Origin: Massospora cicadina
Lineage: Eukaryota > Entomophthoromycota > Entomophthoromycetes > Entomophthorales > Entomophthoraceae
Direction of reading: 5' to 3'
DNA length: 64,000 nt
NCBI GenBank assembly: GCA_022478985.1
Contig: JAKSZP010014454.1
Location: 353,708 to 417,707, forward strand
The notes beneath the pieces are model-generated. The model had not been told where the DNA came from. It made no database searches and saw only the letters and a program-made list of their open reading frames with translations. Below, piece by piece: positions 1-10,953 of the stretch; the stretch's first letter is position 1, and each line of letters starts with the position of its first letter. A program made the translations under genes and the position numbers.

Positions 1-879
1 ATATCTATTTAAATATACAACTATGTTTGATAATGAAAGCAAGTTTCTTATTGTTATAAGTGAATATTAATAGTTAAATCACTTCATTTAAGTCTTATCA
101 GAAATCTTATGATGACGATTATCAACTATATTACAAACTATTTATATGAAGAAGTTGATTTGTCAAAAAGTGGTTCAAATGGGAAGTCATAGAGTAGACC
201 ACAAAGAAACCTATTTAAGGGTAAGATTAGATAATAGAGGTGAGATCATATTTCAACTCTGTTCTTGAATCAGAAAATAATTTAAACAACAATCTAACTT
301 TTCCCCTTGAATTGATTTATCACTTGGGTTTCAAGAGGACAATTATCTAGTTTGTGTAAGGTCAGAGAACTTTGGCGTAAACACAATTAAATATTCTTCC
401 GTTGATAAAGATTTAAAAAAGTGTATGCTTTGGCTGCAACTCAGTCAAATACAATGTAAGGTCTTTTTCATAAGGTAACTAACTTATGTGCTTTACTAAA
501 TCCATAGGAACGCAGTAAAAAACTCACTCACTGACTGCAAAGTTAGCCGCTGTGTACTTATGTAGATTTTTTCTCTATTTATAAATAATTCTTTAGTTAG
601 AGCAGACCATAAGCTTCAGTCTGTACACTATCTAGGGAATCAACTGTTGATCAAAGTACTCAGAAGTTAATACACATCATCATTGGTAATATTTTTTATG
701 AAGGAAAGGCGGTAGCAAAGTTGCCAACTGTAAAAAACTGAAATGTTGAATATTCTGTAACAATAATATAAATAATATTATAAGCGAAAACAGTTGAGTC
801 TATGTATATGTCCTAATGAGATGAAGAGTTGTTGGAAAAATTTTAAAGGGCTTGTACTAAGGTACTATTGGAAAATTTC
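1..879. other. AT-rich sequence without recognisable gene
   Basis: No open frame longer than a few tens of codons and no recognisable motif. By position it should hold the 3' end of the integrase and possibly the 3' LTR of Gypsy-1, which reads leftward from about 3.2 kb, but I could not recognise LTR ends, a polypurine tract or a target duplication. Confidence 0.4.
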
Positions 880-1250
880 ATTTATCCCATCATTCTCAGG
901 ATGAAAAAGATAGTAAGAACTCCGCGGACCCCATTAACACGTTCATCCTCATAATGACTTAAGATGTGAAATTAGTTGCAATGAAAGTGAGGATAGCTTG
1001 CAAAATACTATGTTGATGGGTAATCTGTTCCATTATAAATTTTGCACTAAATAGTTCTTCAAGATTCTGATAGTCCAAGTCTTGTTCCACTTAGTGAGAT
1101 GATCAATTGTTATTATGATGTATTTGAAAGTAAGAAAATTTGTGGGGGAAGGTTTTATAATCTCTATGGGCACTGTATGGCAGGCCAAATAGACTTTACT
1201 AACATGTAGTTAGTTATAGGCTTATAGGGTTCATGGGGTTGACTTTTGTG
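880..1250 (-). pseudogene. pol: Gypsy-1 integrase core remnant
   Basis: Decayed integrase segment of a Ty3/gypsy element read on the minus strand. The stretch around 920-1000 (agaactccgcgga, followed by a coding-like pattern ending in cagtgagg-type sequence) runs parallel to the integrase core of Gypsy-4 at about 38960-39030, which has agaaccccgcgga at the equivalent place. No open frame survives and no catalytic Asp/Glu can be assigned. The assignment rests on this nucleotide resemblance and on its correct position downstream (minus strand) of the RNase H remnant. Integrase normally joins the cDNA ends to host DNA; this copy cannot do so. Confidence 0.45.
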
Positions 1251-1461
1251 ACATTTTATCTTTATATCTTTAATTTAAAATAAGTTACTTGAGCTATAAA
1301 CTTTTTGCATTAATTTTATTGTCTTGAGGTGGACTACATGTCCCGCTGCACTAAGTTTGCGTGATTATTTCTGGATGATTTGAGAGTGGAAGGTATAAAC
1401 TTTGGTCATTCCATAAAAATTTATAAAATTATCCGTTTTTAGTTTCAGTGTCCTATACAAG

Positions 1462-1680
1462 TTAGTCCAAGATGCGGCGAATGAGAGGCCTTTCATTTGC
1501 ATAGTTCTTTGCCTTCATTTTTTCAGAAAAATTTATATGAAAAGGGGTTATTGCTGTGACAATAGGCAGCCACAAAAGTCTTTCAGTGTTCTGATAAGCT
1601 TCCCTATAGCAAGCGACTATTTCATAGTTGTAGGCCTGTAGTATCAAGGCCCAATCGGCTAGCCAACCTCTGGGTTCCAT
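1462..1680 (-). pseudogene. pol: Gypsy-1 RNase H C-terminus / connection remnant
   Basis: A 72-codon minus-strand open stretch starting W-L-A-D-W-A-L-I-L-Q-A-Y-N-Y-E-I matches the end of the gypsy RNase H domain, for which Gypsy-4 (39508-39828) has HLAQWALKLQAYNFEII in the same order. It is followed by a decayed version of the 'N-A-D-x-L-S-R-L-P' linker (here T-E-R-L-L-W-L-P) and T-I-A/T-A-I-T-like residues. RNase H removes the RNA strand from the RNA:DNA hybrid during reverse transcription; the catalytic Asp residues lie upstream and are not visible here. The homologous order RT > RNase H > integrase on the minus strand supports the call. Confidence 0.7.
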
Positions 1681-2032
1681 AAGCTATATATTCATCACAT
1701 TGAAGCATGGTTGATGACAATTATAGATCTGGTCCCATGTATATAGAACTTAAATTACTTACAGGCATATATGTCATCTAAGAGTATTGCTCAGTTACAA
1801 TGTAATTGCGCTTGTGTTTATCCAAGACTTGACTTCAGAGTGTTTTGGACGTTCTTCTTCATCAGACTCTATCTGAGAAAGTACAGCTCCTATAGCCATG
1901 GAGACACATCAGATTGGACTGTAAAGGGATAAATAAAGTTGTAATATCTCAGGATGATGGTTTTAGTCTTGGCTTTCTATAGCTGATTGAAGGATTCTTT
2001 GTATCTTTGAGACCATTAGAACATTTTTCTCC

Positions 2033-2850
2033 TCAAAGCAGATAAAATAGAGTCTCAAAAAGTTGCACAAATCCCAGTATAATGTAGTGGTAATATCCAC
2101 CTATCCCAAGAAATACTTGCATATTTTGCTTACTTTTCAGTTTCCTCATGCTAATTGATAGGCTCAAATTTTGAGATAAGGTCTTTTTCCTTGAGTGTCG
2201 ACTATATGACTCAGATACAAACTTTTGGGAGTTCAATAACTTGCACTTTATAAGATTAGTCTTCAACTGAGCTTAGCTAATCCAAAAAATCTTCCAGGTG
2301 TGATAAATCCTAATTGGACGTTTTAAGAACAATTTATATTGTCAAAGTAAACTATATCGCAGCTTATCTACAAATCCCTTGGGATAATATTCATCACCCG
2401 CTGGAAGATGACCAGCACGTTGCATAATTCTTGGGGCATTTGAGTTAATTGAAATAGATCTTGAGAGGTAATAGGTGCGAATTTTCAAAGGTCTTCAAGA
2501 GGCAGGAAAACCTGCCAGTAACTGCTTATAGGATCTTGAGCTGTAAGATATTTGGTTCCCCTAGATGTTTCAAGGCATCTTCTCTTTGTTCTAATGGATA
2601 AGAATCCTTTTTAGTTATATTATTCAGGTGCCTCTACTCAATAATGACTTTATTGTAGTTTTAATTACGAGCACCTGACTGGCACATGTACTGCGCGAGG
2701 AGACAACATCCCTTGATGCATGAGCTTATACAATGCCTTCTGAACTAACTTGTCACAAGCTTTGCTTCTCCTTATTGGCTGTTTAAATAGTCTTGCATTC
2801 TTGGTATCAACATGGTGTTGGATCCCCACAGCGCAACCTAAAGTCATAGT
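2033..2850 (-). pseudogene. pol: Gypsy-1 reverse transcriptase remnant
   Basis: Minus-strand RT, broken by stops and frameshifts. In reading order: 2847-2665 carries the N-terminal RT block (LGCA-x-G-x2-H-x-VDT, then QPIRRS and a C-terminal SPR), the same block seen in Gypsy-4 near 40.9 kb. Around 2600-2540 a decayed I-T-K-K-D-S-Y-P-L motif follows. Around 2440-2375 lies MPQELCNVLVIFQRVMN, equal to the MPQGLCNAPATFQ block of Gypsy-3 and -4. 2266-2033 ends with the thumb motif M-Q-V-F-L-G-I-G-G-Y-Y. The Y-x-DD catalytic motif is not recognisable. The copy is clearly inactive and is closest to the Gypsy-3/-4 type. Confidence 0.75.
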
Positions 2851-2879
2851 TGTCTATTGCAAACACTTGCGCTTTTATT

Positions 2880-3260
2880 GTATGTGGGCCATTTCTTGAT
2901 TCTTCTGACTCCCAGTTATCCCCTCAAGTTGCTTTCAAGAAATTACTGCACAGTCTGGTAGGGTCAGTTTGTGCAAGCCAAATTCCATCAGATTTCTAAA
3001 CTCATGCACTTCCCAAATCTCTTTCAACAGAGTAAGGTTTATGAACGCAATTCATTATATAACCTTGACAAATACCTTAAAGGTAGTTAAGTTGGAAAGT
3101 AATATATAGATCACCTGGTGACAGACGTGATATCCCAGGAGCAGCAAAAGGTTCATCCTTATCATTACTAAGGGGAGTGAATTTCTTCAACAATCATTCA
3201 GTTAGCTCTAGTTTTGTAACGGTCAAGTTTGACTTGATTGTTGCATTCTGACTTGATTTG
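2880..3260 (-). pseudogene. Gypsy-1 protease-RT linker remnant
   Basis: Non-coding today. By position it corresponds to the linker between protease and RT that is still readable in Gypsy-4 (41228-40947). I see no aspartic protease DTG/DSG motif. Called on position only, upstream (minus strand) of the RT N-terminal block. Confidence 0.3.
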
Positions 3261-3329
3261 GATTTTCTGAATCTCAGTTGGATCGCTTTTAAATTACTTT
3301 TGGTTCAGTCCTTTTGGGCGCTGGGTTGT

Positions 3330-3387
3330 GCCTCACCTGAGTTGTAGATTAGGCTTGTGCAAGCCTAATCAATAACTTGGGTGAGGC
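3330..3387. repeat. Nested inverted repeat (possible cruciform)
   Basis: A perfect 11-bp inverted repeat, GATTAGGCTTG (3347-3357) and CAAGCCTAATC (3360-3370), with a 2-nt loop. It lies inside a second pair of arms, GCCTCACCTGAGTT (3330-3343) and AACTTGGGTGAGGC (3374-3387), which pair with two mismatches. It sits at the left edge of a GC-richer block (about 3320-3870) with no resolved identity and may mark the end of the sequence that split Gypsy-1. Confidence 0.8.
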
Positions 3388-3870
3388 CCTGAAGCGCTGC
3401 CTTTATAAGGCGCGCCTGTTGATTTCAAAGTTCACTTTGACATTTTACCCTAGCATTCCCTTCCTAGGAAGCTTTGTCAGTTTCTCCCCAGATGAACCCT
3501 GGTTGGGGGGTCGTTTTATTATCCTGAATAAAATAAAGGTTGGTTCAGGGTTCGCATACCTCACTTACATGTTGGTCTTTTCCCTTGTCAAGGAGTTTTT
3601 TGAGTATGTTGTTTTGGACCAACTCCCCTAGAGGACTTGGCATAACCAACCAATAGTAGGTGAATGTTTGGTGCTGTAGGTGCCCCAAACCTCTCCCTAC
3701 TTGGTTAGGCTGCTTTGGTTGGTTGTCATGCGCTGGAGTATTGTTCAAATATATGGAAGTCGGAACTGGGGGTTTTCTGAATGTTACAAGTTTTAAAATG
3801 GTTGACATTACACGCTGTTCTCCATAGTATAAAATGCAGTCCCTTAGAGGCTTTAAGAGGAACGACATTG
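3388..3870. other. GC-richer block, unidentified insert in Gypsy-1
   Basis: Base composition differs from the AT-rich flanks. It includes a TATAA-like string (ctttataaggcgcgcc, about 3400-3415) and an AATAAA-like string near 3525-3535, which together resemble LTR promoter/polyadenylation signals, but LTR ends are not resolved. Short open frames on both strands overlap each other and have no recognisable motifs, so they are not called as genes. Confidence 0.3.
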
Positions 3871-4089
3871 CTCTTAGAGATGGTAGTGGACAAAAGAGAC
3901 TTCTGTGGCCACTTGTTTATAACAGATATGGATTACACCGTCACTGTAAACCACAATTATGATAGTATTGCTATAAGTTAGATAATTCTAATTATACCTT
4001 GATTAATGAGGGATAATGTTGACTCTGGATAGTAAAATGTACTTTTTATAATTTTAAACAAAAAATAAATATTTAGAACGCCACTATAA

Positions 4090-4450
4090 ACAAGAAATTG
4101 TTAGCTTTCATTGGGAAACACAATAGCCAGGGAACTAACCTGCAAGGAGCTGAACCTCATTGGTAAAGCGCAATACGCCACTTCAATAATAGTTTTTTAA
4201 GCCCAGCCATTCCATAAAGTTGATGGTGGGCCACATCAAAAGCTTTTCTCAGTTATTTTACATATTAACTAGAAATTATGTTTAAAGGGGCGCTGGTGCC
4301 AATAAGGCTTTAATCCAAAATTTGCTAAAATGATTATTAATGTAAGTACAATGGAAAAGTAATGTGAGTCTCTGTTTTCTGCAAGAATGGACGGAATAAA
4401 AACTTTATTAGCATAGTTTTAAGCTGTTCTTAAATGTTGAGGAAATGAGT
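4090..4450 (-). pseudogene. LINE-like reverse transcriptase fragment
   Basis: On the minus strand at about 4245-4190 the translation reads L-R-K-A-F-D-V-A-H-H-Q-L-Y-G-M-A-G-L. This resembles the RT motif 'D-L-x-K-A-F-D-x-V-x-H-x-L-L' of non-LTR retrotransposons, which carries the first catalytic Asp. Upstream (about 4330-4290) a decayed L-A-N-F-G-L-K-P could be the 'FGF+P' block that normally precedes it. The spacing is right for a LINE RT, but the rest is riddled with stops. It differs from LINE-a/b/c in this window, which have MEKAYDRV or Q-Q-K-T-Y-N-R-V at this place, so it would be another LINE lineage. It lies where Gypsy-1 gag and pol are separated. Confidence 0.45.
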
Positions 4451-7079
4451 GTTTAGGAGCTTAATTGGTGTTTCAACTTTAGCACCTTTTATAAAGGTGT
4501 TGAATGTAGATCTTCTGTATTTCTGAGTTAGTTTTTCTTGGCAATTTGATTGGTCTAAGGGTTAGAGCCAACATCTTGTCCTTTTCTTTACGGCTTATTG
4601 CTGACTTCTGGTGATGTCCAACGCCTTGAGGATGCTTTTATCAGTTTCTTTTGTAAAGATAGCTCATATATCCTTTATGACTTTGATACAGGACTTAATG
4701 ATAATTGGAATTAGAGCGCCCCCTTCTTCCAAGATTCATCTCCTTGGATTTTATCCTCTTAGAAGGTCACAAGATATTGGAACTTCGTCCCAAAATTAAG
4801 TTGAGCAGGTGCTATAAAGGCTATGAACTCAGTAGTTTTGGCACTAGCAAAATCTCGGAGGTATGTTTACCCTCATTAGTTTAATATAATTTGACTTCAC
4901 AAGTCAAAATATGCAGCAAATTGCAATAATTTAATATTTTTTGGCTTCATGAGAAAGAAGTATGCAGAGAGTTGTGATAAATGATATAAAAGCACTAAAT
5001 TATTTTTACTATGAAAAATCAGAGATATTTATTGGGGAGACTTAGTACAATGTCAAATTAATTGATGTTCCTCAGAGGGAGATCTTTCATAAAAAATGAA
5101 ATAAAAGTTAAGATATCTTAGAATTAAATTGTTGATCAGCATTAATAATTTTTTTGATGTGATCAACGTTTGAGGGGAATGATTAGCTTCCGCCTCATAG
5201 GAGGCAACAATATTTGATTTCCCATCAATTTGGGCATCTCAAGAGGTTTCTTAACACAAGGCTTACCCCAGGATGCTTCTAGAGGCAGGAAGCCACGTAA
5301 TGCCACATATATCACAGATCCAGCAAGTTATTCTGACTTGATTGTGGCGAACCCAAAATTCCCTCAATGGGGAGGGAAGCTCTCCATGGTCACTCTAGAA
5401 CTCACATTAACTCATGGGGCCATCTGGTTTGGGCTTCCATGTTAGGTGGTCCAAATGTAACTCCACATAATTAGGTTTTCGATCATGGATGGTGTTTCTA
5501 GATCCTATAAAAGTGTGGAAGCAGTTATTTTAACTTTTTCTATGTTTAATGCACAGATTTAAATGTGTGCTTTAAAATAAATTGTTGATATTGAAGAATT
5601 GGGTAATAATAAAATGAAGAAAATTGTACTAGGTAGGATCTTCACAACCAAGTTTGAGTAATTTCTACAACGCTAGACAGTTGCATAAGTTCTCTTTCTA
5701 CCTGGAAGGTATTTGAATTTGTTCAGAAAACAAGGAAAATCCTATACCTTCAACTCATCCTCATTAGCAACTTCTGGATGAAATAAACTTCTTACTCACA
5801 ATGGGTTTTAACCTATTATCACTAGGTTCAGCGATTTTAAGGGAACTTCTCTCTTTTTCTTTTAACGCAGGAGCTCATGGATAACTTTAAGAGCAATATT
5901 TAGACTAATGCAGCTATCTCTCAACTCTACTCTCAACAAAAAAACACAAATGTATAACAGTAAAGTAACATTGAGTTTTTTAATTTTTATACTATACTCT
6001 AATAAACATAAAGGGATATAATAGATAAGGCTACAAACTAATTTGAAGCATTGTTAGAAATAGAGAAGTGCTAATGTGTGATTACAGTTATCCTGTCATC
6101 TGCTCTATAATGATTCCCCTTCAACAAGGTACATATATACTATAACATGATGGTTCAATGCAAGAAATAAAGAAGGGCTAATGTTTGACAACAATTGGCA
6201 GTCATTCTATTCATAAGTGATATCAAACAATCAGTTAAATCATACACCCAATTATATTTTTTTCACTCAAGGAACTGGAGACATAAACCAATGTTTGTTA
6301 TGTCTAACTGGCATATAAAATTTTGGTAAACCTTGCTTATTAATTCCTTAACGCATGTATTTCCCAGGTTTGGCGAGAATTTTTCCTTTTTTAAGTATTT
6401 ATATAGATCTTTATAGACTTTTTTATTTCTGCTTTATTAAATAAAAAGCTAAGGGAATATAAACAAGGATCTCAGCTCTCAACCCTTCTGTTGGCGCCAA
6501 ATAGGAACAGCAGCTATCACTGATGAATTATCCCCATGGAGTCATCTAAAACAATAATTTTTCTCATCCTCCTAGCCATATATTGCCACCAACTAGGACA
6601 TGACTCCTTCTGGGTTGAATCAAAGATCATGCTTTAACGCCTTCACTCAACTCAGCGGATTACCCTTATTAGGCTAGCAACCTGATTAGGTACTGAGACC
6701 TTTTACCCATTATAAACAAGTCACATTACCTAAAAGTTCAACACGCAAGTTGCTACCAAAAGCGTTGTCAACTCCTACCAACTAATAATAAACCCTTAAT
6801 CAACTGGTGACAAATTCTAATCAACTCATACAAAATAACTAACTTATCAATTCTTAAATAGATAATTAAACCATATGTAAATTGTTGTTAGGGATCCTCC
6901 CCAAGGGAACATCAGTAATTTAGATAATTCAAATTCCAACAGATCAGTTAATATCCCATTAGGAATAACAACCAACAATAGTTATCATATCATATAATAA
7001 CTCTATATCTACTATGGTAATTCACCACTCAGTGGATAAAGTAGAACTTATTATAATTAAATATGCTGTATTACTTAAC
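4451..7079. other. No recognisable gene; probable old insertions
   Basis: Mostly AT-rich, without long open frames or identifiable motifs. A GC-richer piece at about 5215-5455 contains a 71-codon plus-strand open frame with no family signature. Another GC-richer piece lies near 6480-6720. The stretch separates the pol and gag remnants of Gypsy-1 by about 2.5 kb more than the equivalent distance in Gypsy-3, so it is inferred to be inserted material of more than one origin. Confidence 0.4.
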
Positions 7080-7640
7080 ATATTAAAATTTCAAAAAATG
7101 GAACGGTGTAGCTCCAGATAATTTTTAGTGGCGTTTTAAGGCTTAATCTTAAGTCATAATATAACATGGCTTTAGTACCCAGCAGTGCCTGAGATTTGTG
7201 GTTCAATTAGTCAGCGGATTTGGTAATGGTCACATTCTTCTTATATTGAGAAATCATAAATTCAGCTTTATAGTGCCCATGTACTTGATATATCCAAACT
7301 CTTGCAAAAACATGCTTTCCACATCAGCAAAGGTCCAATATATCTCTGGTAAGTAGAGCATATTCAGATCTTGACACTGGTCATCTAATAGTTGATCATG
7401 GTAGTTGCTTTAAAAAGTCATATGCTCCCTGCATGATCATTTTTGACTCTTTATAAAAAAACTGCACATTTCCATGCTTGTCAAACTTAGTGAGATTAAA
7501 TGGATTAAATCTTGGAGTATGTAGAAAACTTCTGATAAGGATTTCACTGACGCAGTATTAACCCAAGGCTTTGGGGTAATAGCTTGATGTTGACTCAGTT
7601 CAGGAGCTGACATCTCCATAGAAGGAGGCAAAGCAAATAT
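7080..7640 (-). pseudogene. gag: Gypsy-1 gag remnant
   Basis: Minus-strand translation at about 7517-7435 contains P-F-N-L-T-K-F-D-K-H-G-N-V-Q-F-F, matching P-F-N-L-L-K-F-D-K-D-G-N-V-H-S-F in the gag of Gypsy-3 (about 32389-32440). This is the start of the conserved Gag core that packs the RNA in the virus-like particle. The open frame recorded at 7631-7437 is out of phase with this motif, so the gag frame is broken. Downstream sequence to 7080 is coding-like but interrupted. The match ties Gypsy-1 to the Gypsy-3/-4 lineage. No CCHC knuckle was found. Confidence 0.6.
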
Positions 7641-7850
7641 GAGTTAGGTTTTTGTCAGAATTTTAACCAGATGGAATCCTCCAATAACTTAACGAGAATT
7701 GGGATATAATAGGTCACCGCTAGCAGAATGACTTATTGACTGAATTTCATATGGTTTAATGATTGCGTCATGAGTTGCTCCCCAAATTGGGTTGAGCCAA
7801 ATCTATACATTCTGCCAAGTTTGGAAGTCAGGATTGAGCGAAGACAATTG

Positions 7851-8128
7851 CTGGCCCAAATTGTTATTCAGATCTCTGGAGACCAATAGCTGAGTATGAT
7901 CCATGTATATTATTTATTTAATGTCAGTGGAACCTGAGAATTATAAGTTTGAGGCGGCCAAGGATGCTTCCTGCGCCTCTTAATCATTTCCCCAAATTAT
8001 GTTTATGGATAACTGGTGACTAGTAGCTGAAGGTGACCCACTTGAAATAATTATTTGATGTCAGTGGAATCTGACAATTATGAGTTTGAGGCAGCTGAGG
8101 TTGTTTCCAGAATCTCATTTGTATATTT
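7851..8128. repeat. Imperfect direct repeat, period about 138 bp
   Basis: TATTTAATGTCAGTGGAACC (from about 7914) recurs as TATTTGATGTCAGTGGAATC about 138 bp downstream. Similarity continues through GAGAATTATAAGTTTGAGG versus GACAATTATGAGTTTGAGG to GCTTCC/GTTTCC near 7970 and 8108, and in weaker form upstream (AATAGCTGA versus AGTAGCTGA). The two copies lie about 380-560 bp ahead of a TATAAATA box on the same strand, so they may be tandem U3 elements of an LTR. Confidence 0.75.
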
Positions 8129-8475
8129 AACTAATGCCTGAATAAGGAGATTCCCAAACAATTTACTATGGCGAGTTGAAGCATGTGTCAGCATGAAGCC
8201 AAGATGCCCCAAGTTACCCAAGTGACCAAAGATGTTTCTGTTCATTATTATTTAGTTGAATTCAATTTGATTTTATTTAGATAAGTTATTTAAATGGTTC
8301 ACCATCAACTCAAGGCCAAGGATGAGCAAAACCTAATATTCGGTCATTGAGAAGGATGGGATGAGAGGGTTGATGCCAGGGAAGAGAGTAGCGCAGTTGG
8401 AAGGCTGAGAAGAATGGTTGTCTGGAAGGTCCTGTAAGAGCTGATATGTTGGTGGTGGTCACTGTAACCCTTTTT

Positions 8476-8530
8476 TAAATAGTATAAATATCTGGCCCTT
8501 CCATTTCAATAAAGTCTCCCTTTGCCTAAT
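8476..8530 (+). promoter_or_regulatory. LTR-like TATA box and AATAAA pair
   Basis: AGTATAAATATCTGGCCC at about 8479-8496 is followed within 20 bp by TTTCAATAAAGTC. A TATA box this close to a polyadenylation signal is typical of the U3/R part of an LTR; the Gypsy-3 LTR has the same order (gtataaatactgg at 31259, then aataaa at about 31300). No TG...CA ends or target duplication could be fixed, so the LTR is inferred and not delimited. Confidence 0.4.
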
Positions 8531-8615
8531 CTATCTTTTGATTTAATTTTAAGATTTATTTTGCTGGTTGGGGGTTAGGCTGGGGGATCTTCAAATGGCG
8601 TTTATGATAATCCAA

Positions 8616-8640
8616 GGGGTCAGCTGGCGCTGCTGACCCC
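8616..8640. repeat. 9-bp perfect hairpin
   Basis: GGGGTCAGC (8616-8624) and GCTGACCCC (8632-8640) form a perfect stem around the loop TGGCGCT. It lies just downstream of the presumptive LTR promoter. The function is unknown; it may be part of the leader of an element whose body is no longer recognisable. Confidence 0.8.
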
Positions 8641-10948
8641 AAGCCTAAGGAAAAAAGGCAAAGGCCAACCAGTCTTCATACAGGTTGGCATACTGACCAG
8701 CAGAGCCCACTGTCGCTGGAAAAGCAATTTTATGACAGTACTGAACGTGTAGGCTGATGCATCAACTTTGGAATAGCTGTTTCATTCATTAGTCTTCTCC
8801 AGATAGATCTGGTTGAGCAGGAGCATGGTTTGACAAAATCACCCGCATCTAAAATCCTGAAATTTCACTTATTTCATCATTCTTAGGTGCTACAATTCTC
8901 CTGCTCCCTAAGGTGCTTATGTTTTAATTTTGACAGCTCCATGAGAACTCTTTGCACTTCATTCATTCTGGTGTGCTATTTATCGAATTCATTTCTCTGG
9001 GCAGCCTCTGAAGTAAGAAGTTTGTAGACTTAAAGGTTTATCTCAATCTTTGATTGGATTTATATCCTCTATCTTTTTAGATCACCCAAATTATTCCTCT
9101 TAATCATTTAATGTCCGCTGTTTGGCTGTTTACCAATCTAAAATCTGTCAGAACGCTAACTGGAGGTGAGTGAGGTCTCTATGTTACTTCAAATGCTGTG
9201 CAGCCACGCCCATTTCGCGTTAAGTGTATTGATTGAATAACTCAACTGCCTCAGTCTGGTGATTAATTTCATCTGAAGTGATTCAAGTATGTTCAGCTTC
9301 ATCTCTAAGCTGAGCCATGCCTTGAATCCATTCATTGGTGACTCTGTGATTATCCATAACTTTATATCCTAGAGTCAAAACATTCCATATTATTTGATTA
9401 GCATGTCATCTAGTTGTTTTAAACTTTTCTCACTAAGGTTGAGGTTGTCATATATAAAGTACTAAACACCATGAAACTGTATTAAAGCTGACTTTTAGGT
9501 CTTTCAACGCCTACACACTTCTTAGGTCTATTACCCACTCCCTAATTAGGTAGTGGTGGCTAAAATGGTCAAATAGGAATTTTGTATCATGGGTTGAAGA
9601 TGCCCAGCGAGATATTACACCATTTAAGCGTAAACTGTCTGCTTGCTGTGATATTTGATGATGATTCATAGGCCAAGAGTTTCATATTGTTTGATAAAAT
9701 GATCCCAATTCTGCTGATTATAGAGATAAAGCTGGTACTAGGTTAGATTGTTTGTGACCAAAGAACTCTAATCTCCAAAGTAACATTTGATCAACCCGTC
9801 TCAGCTGCTTCTCAGAGAATTTATAAGTCATAAAGTTTTCAAACTAAGGAAAATTGCAAATATAACATAATCATAGTCCATTAAATTAGGAGTAGGTGAA
9901 CTAGCATAGAAGATTATGGACTGTTTATTCTCACCATTTCCCCCTTTCCAATTTGTTCCATTGTGAGGTTTAAAATATATTCTTTTTGCTAATACAAGCC
10001 TCTTATAATGAGAACAACTTGTGTAGAGTATGGTCCTTCTGCACGCTAATTGAACAGGTTATTGTTAAACAGCATAACTCTAGCTCTTTTATATAGCACA
10101 ACTAGGTGAAAATTTTTTTGATTTCTTGGTATAGGTAAAACTATGTTAAAGCTATACACAGATAAATGATAATGCTTGAAAAGAAAGTGAATTTTTTATT
10201 TGATATGAATTAATTTTATTTATAGTCAAAATACTTCATCCAGGACTCACCAGAACTCTCATAATAAGGATCATTTTCTATAGTAAAATTGTAGGAGGTA
10301 GTTGGTTTTCTAAAAAGGGTTCAAATGGAATTGTCTTAGGGTCAACTACGATGTAACATACATTGGTAAAATCTTTTAACAGAGTTGGTATTATAAACGA
10401 CTTTAATTTGCAAGTCAAAAATAGATTTAATTAGTTAAAAACAGGGCGCTTCGTCAGCAGCATCATTTAGAATTTAGCTAGGTGATGGCTCAGGTTGAAA
10501 AAAGGGGTGTGGGGAAATATAAGTATGGGATTAATATCAACCATGATAGAGACAAGAAATTGATTGTGCACTGCAACAGAGGGGCTAATATAGTTGGAAG
10601 GATTAGTCTTCGGTTGGATATGGGCGTTAAGGAGCTTGATAAGGTAGCATATTTGTTTAGATAATTTTTACTCTAGGTTATAGTCACTGCCACGACAGGA
10701 TTGACTTATGAGCTTTGTGGAACTTGAAGTTGTCATTATTACCTTCAGCGGTTTGTGTTAATGGGACATCAGGAGGAGAAGACCATCTGCTAGAAAGCAA
10801 GAGACTTAACCCCAGCTTTGCATAGGGAACAACAATTGATTGAGGCAGAAGCTTTATCAGCAATGTGATGATTGGAGTGCACTGTTATGGTGTATGTTTG
10901 GGGGCGTAAAAATGAGGTGAGAATTGAGAATCGTAATCTGAACTTGAA
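8641..10948. other. No confident gene; possible gag-like remnant on minus strand
   Basis: About 9460-9000 read on the minus strand gives a charged, coil-like translation (fragments such as W-I-Q-G-M-A-Q-L-R-D-E-A-E and N-H-Q-T-E-A-V-E-L-F). This would suit the N-terminal part of a gypsy Gag, but no diagnostic motif is present. A 60-codon plus-strand open frame at 10482-10664 has no recognisable family. The segment from about 10440 onward is the left flank of the Gypsy-2 insertion. Confidence 0.3.
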
Positions 10949-10953
10949 AGCCA

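Noticed and set aside
3377..3868. Two overlapping open frames on opposite strands (84 and 107 codons)
   Set aside because: They overlap each other in a GC-richer non-coding block with no motif, no codon pattern and no conserved counterpart in the window.
7911..8108. The two-unit repeat as the start of a satellite array
   Set aside because: Only two units, period about 138 bp, with no third copy on either side beyond short CCCAAATT matches.
8616..8640. Stem-loop as a bacterial-type terminator
   Set aside because: The window is eukaryotic repeat DNA; the stem is not followed by a T run or preceded by a gene.
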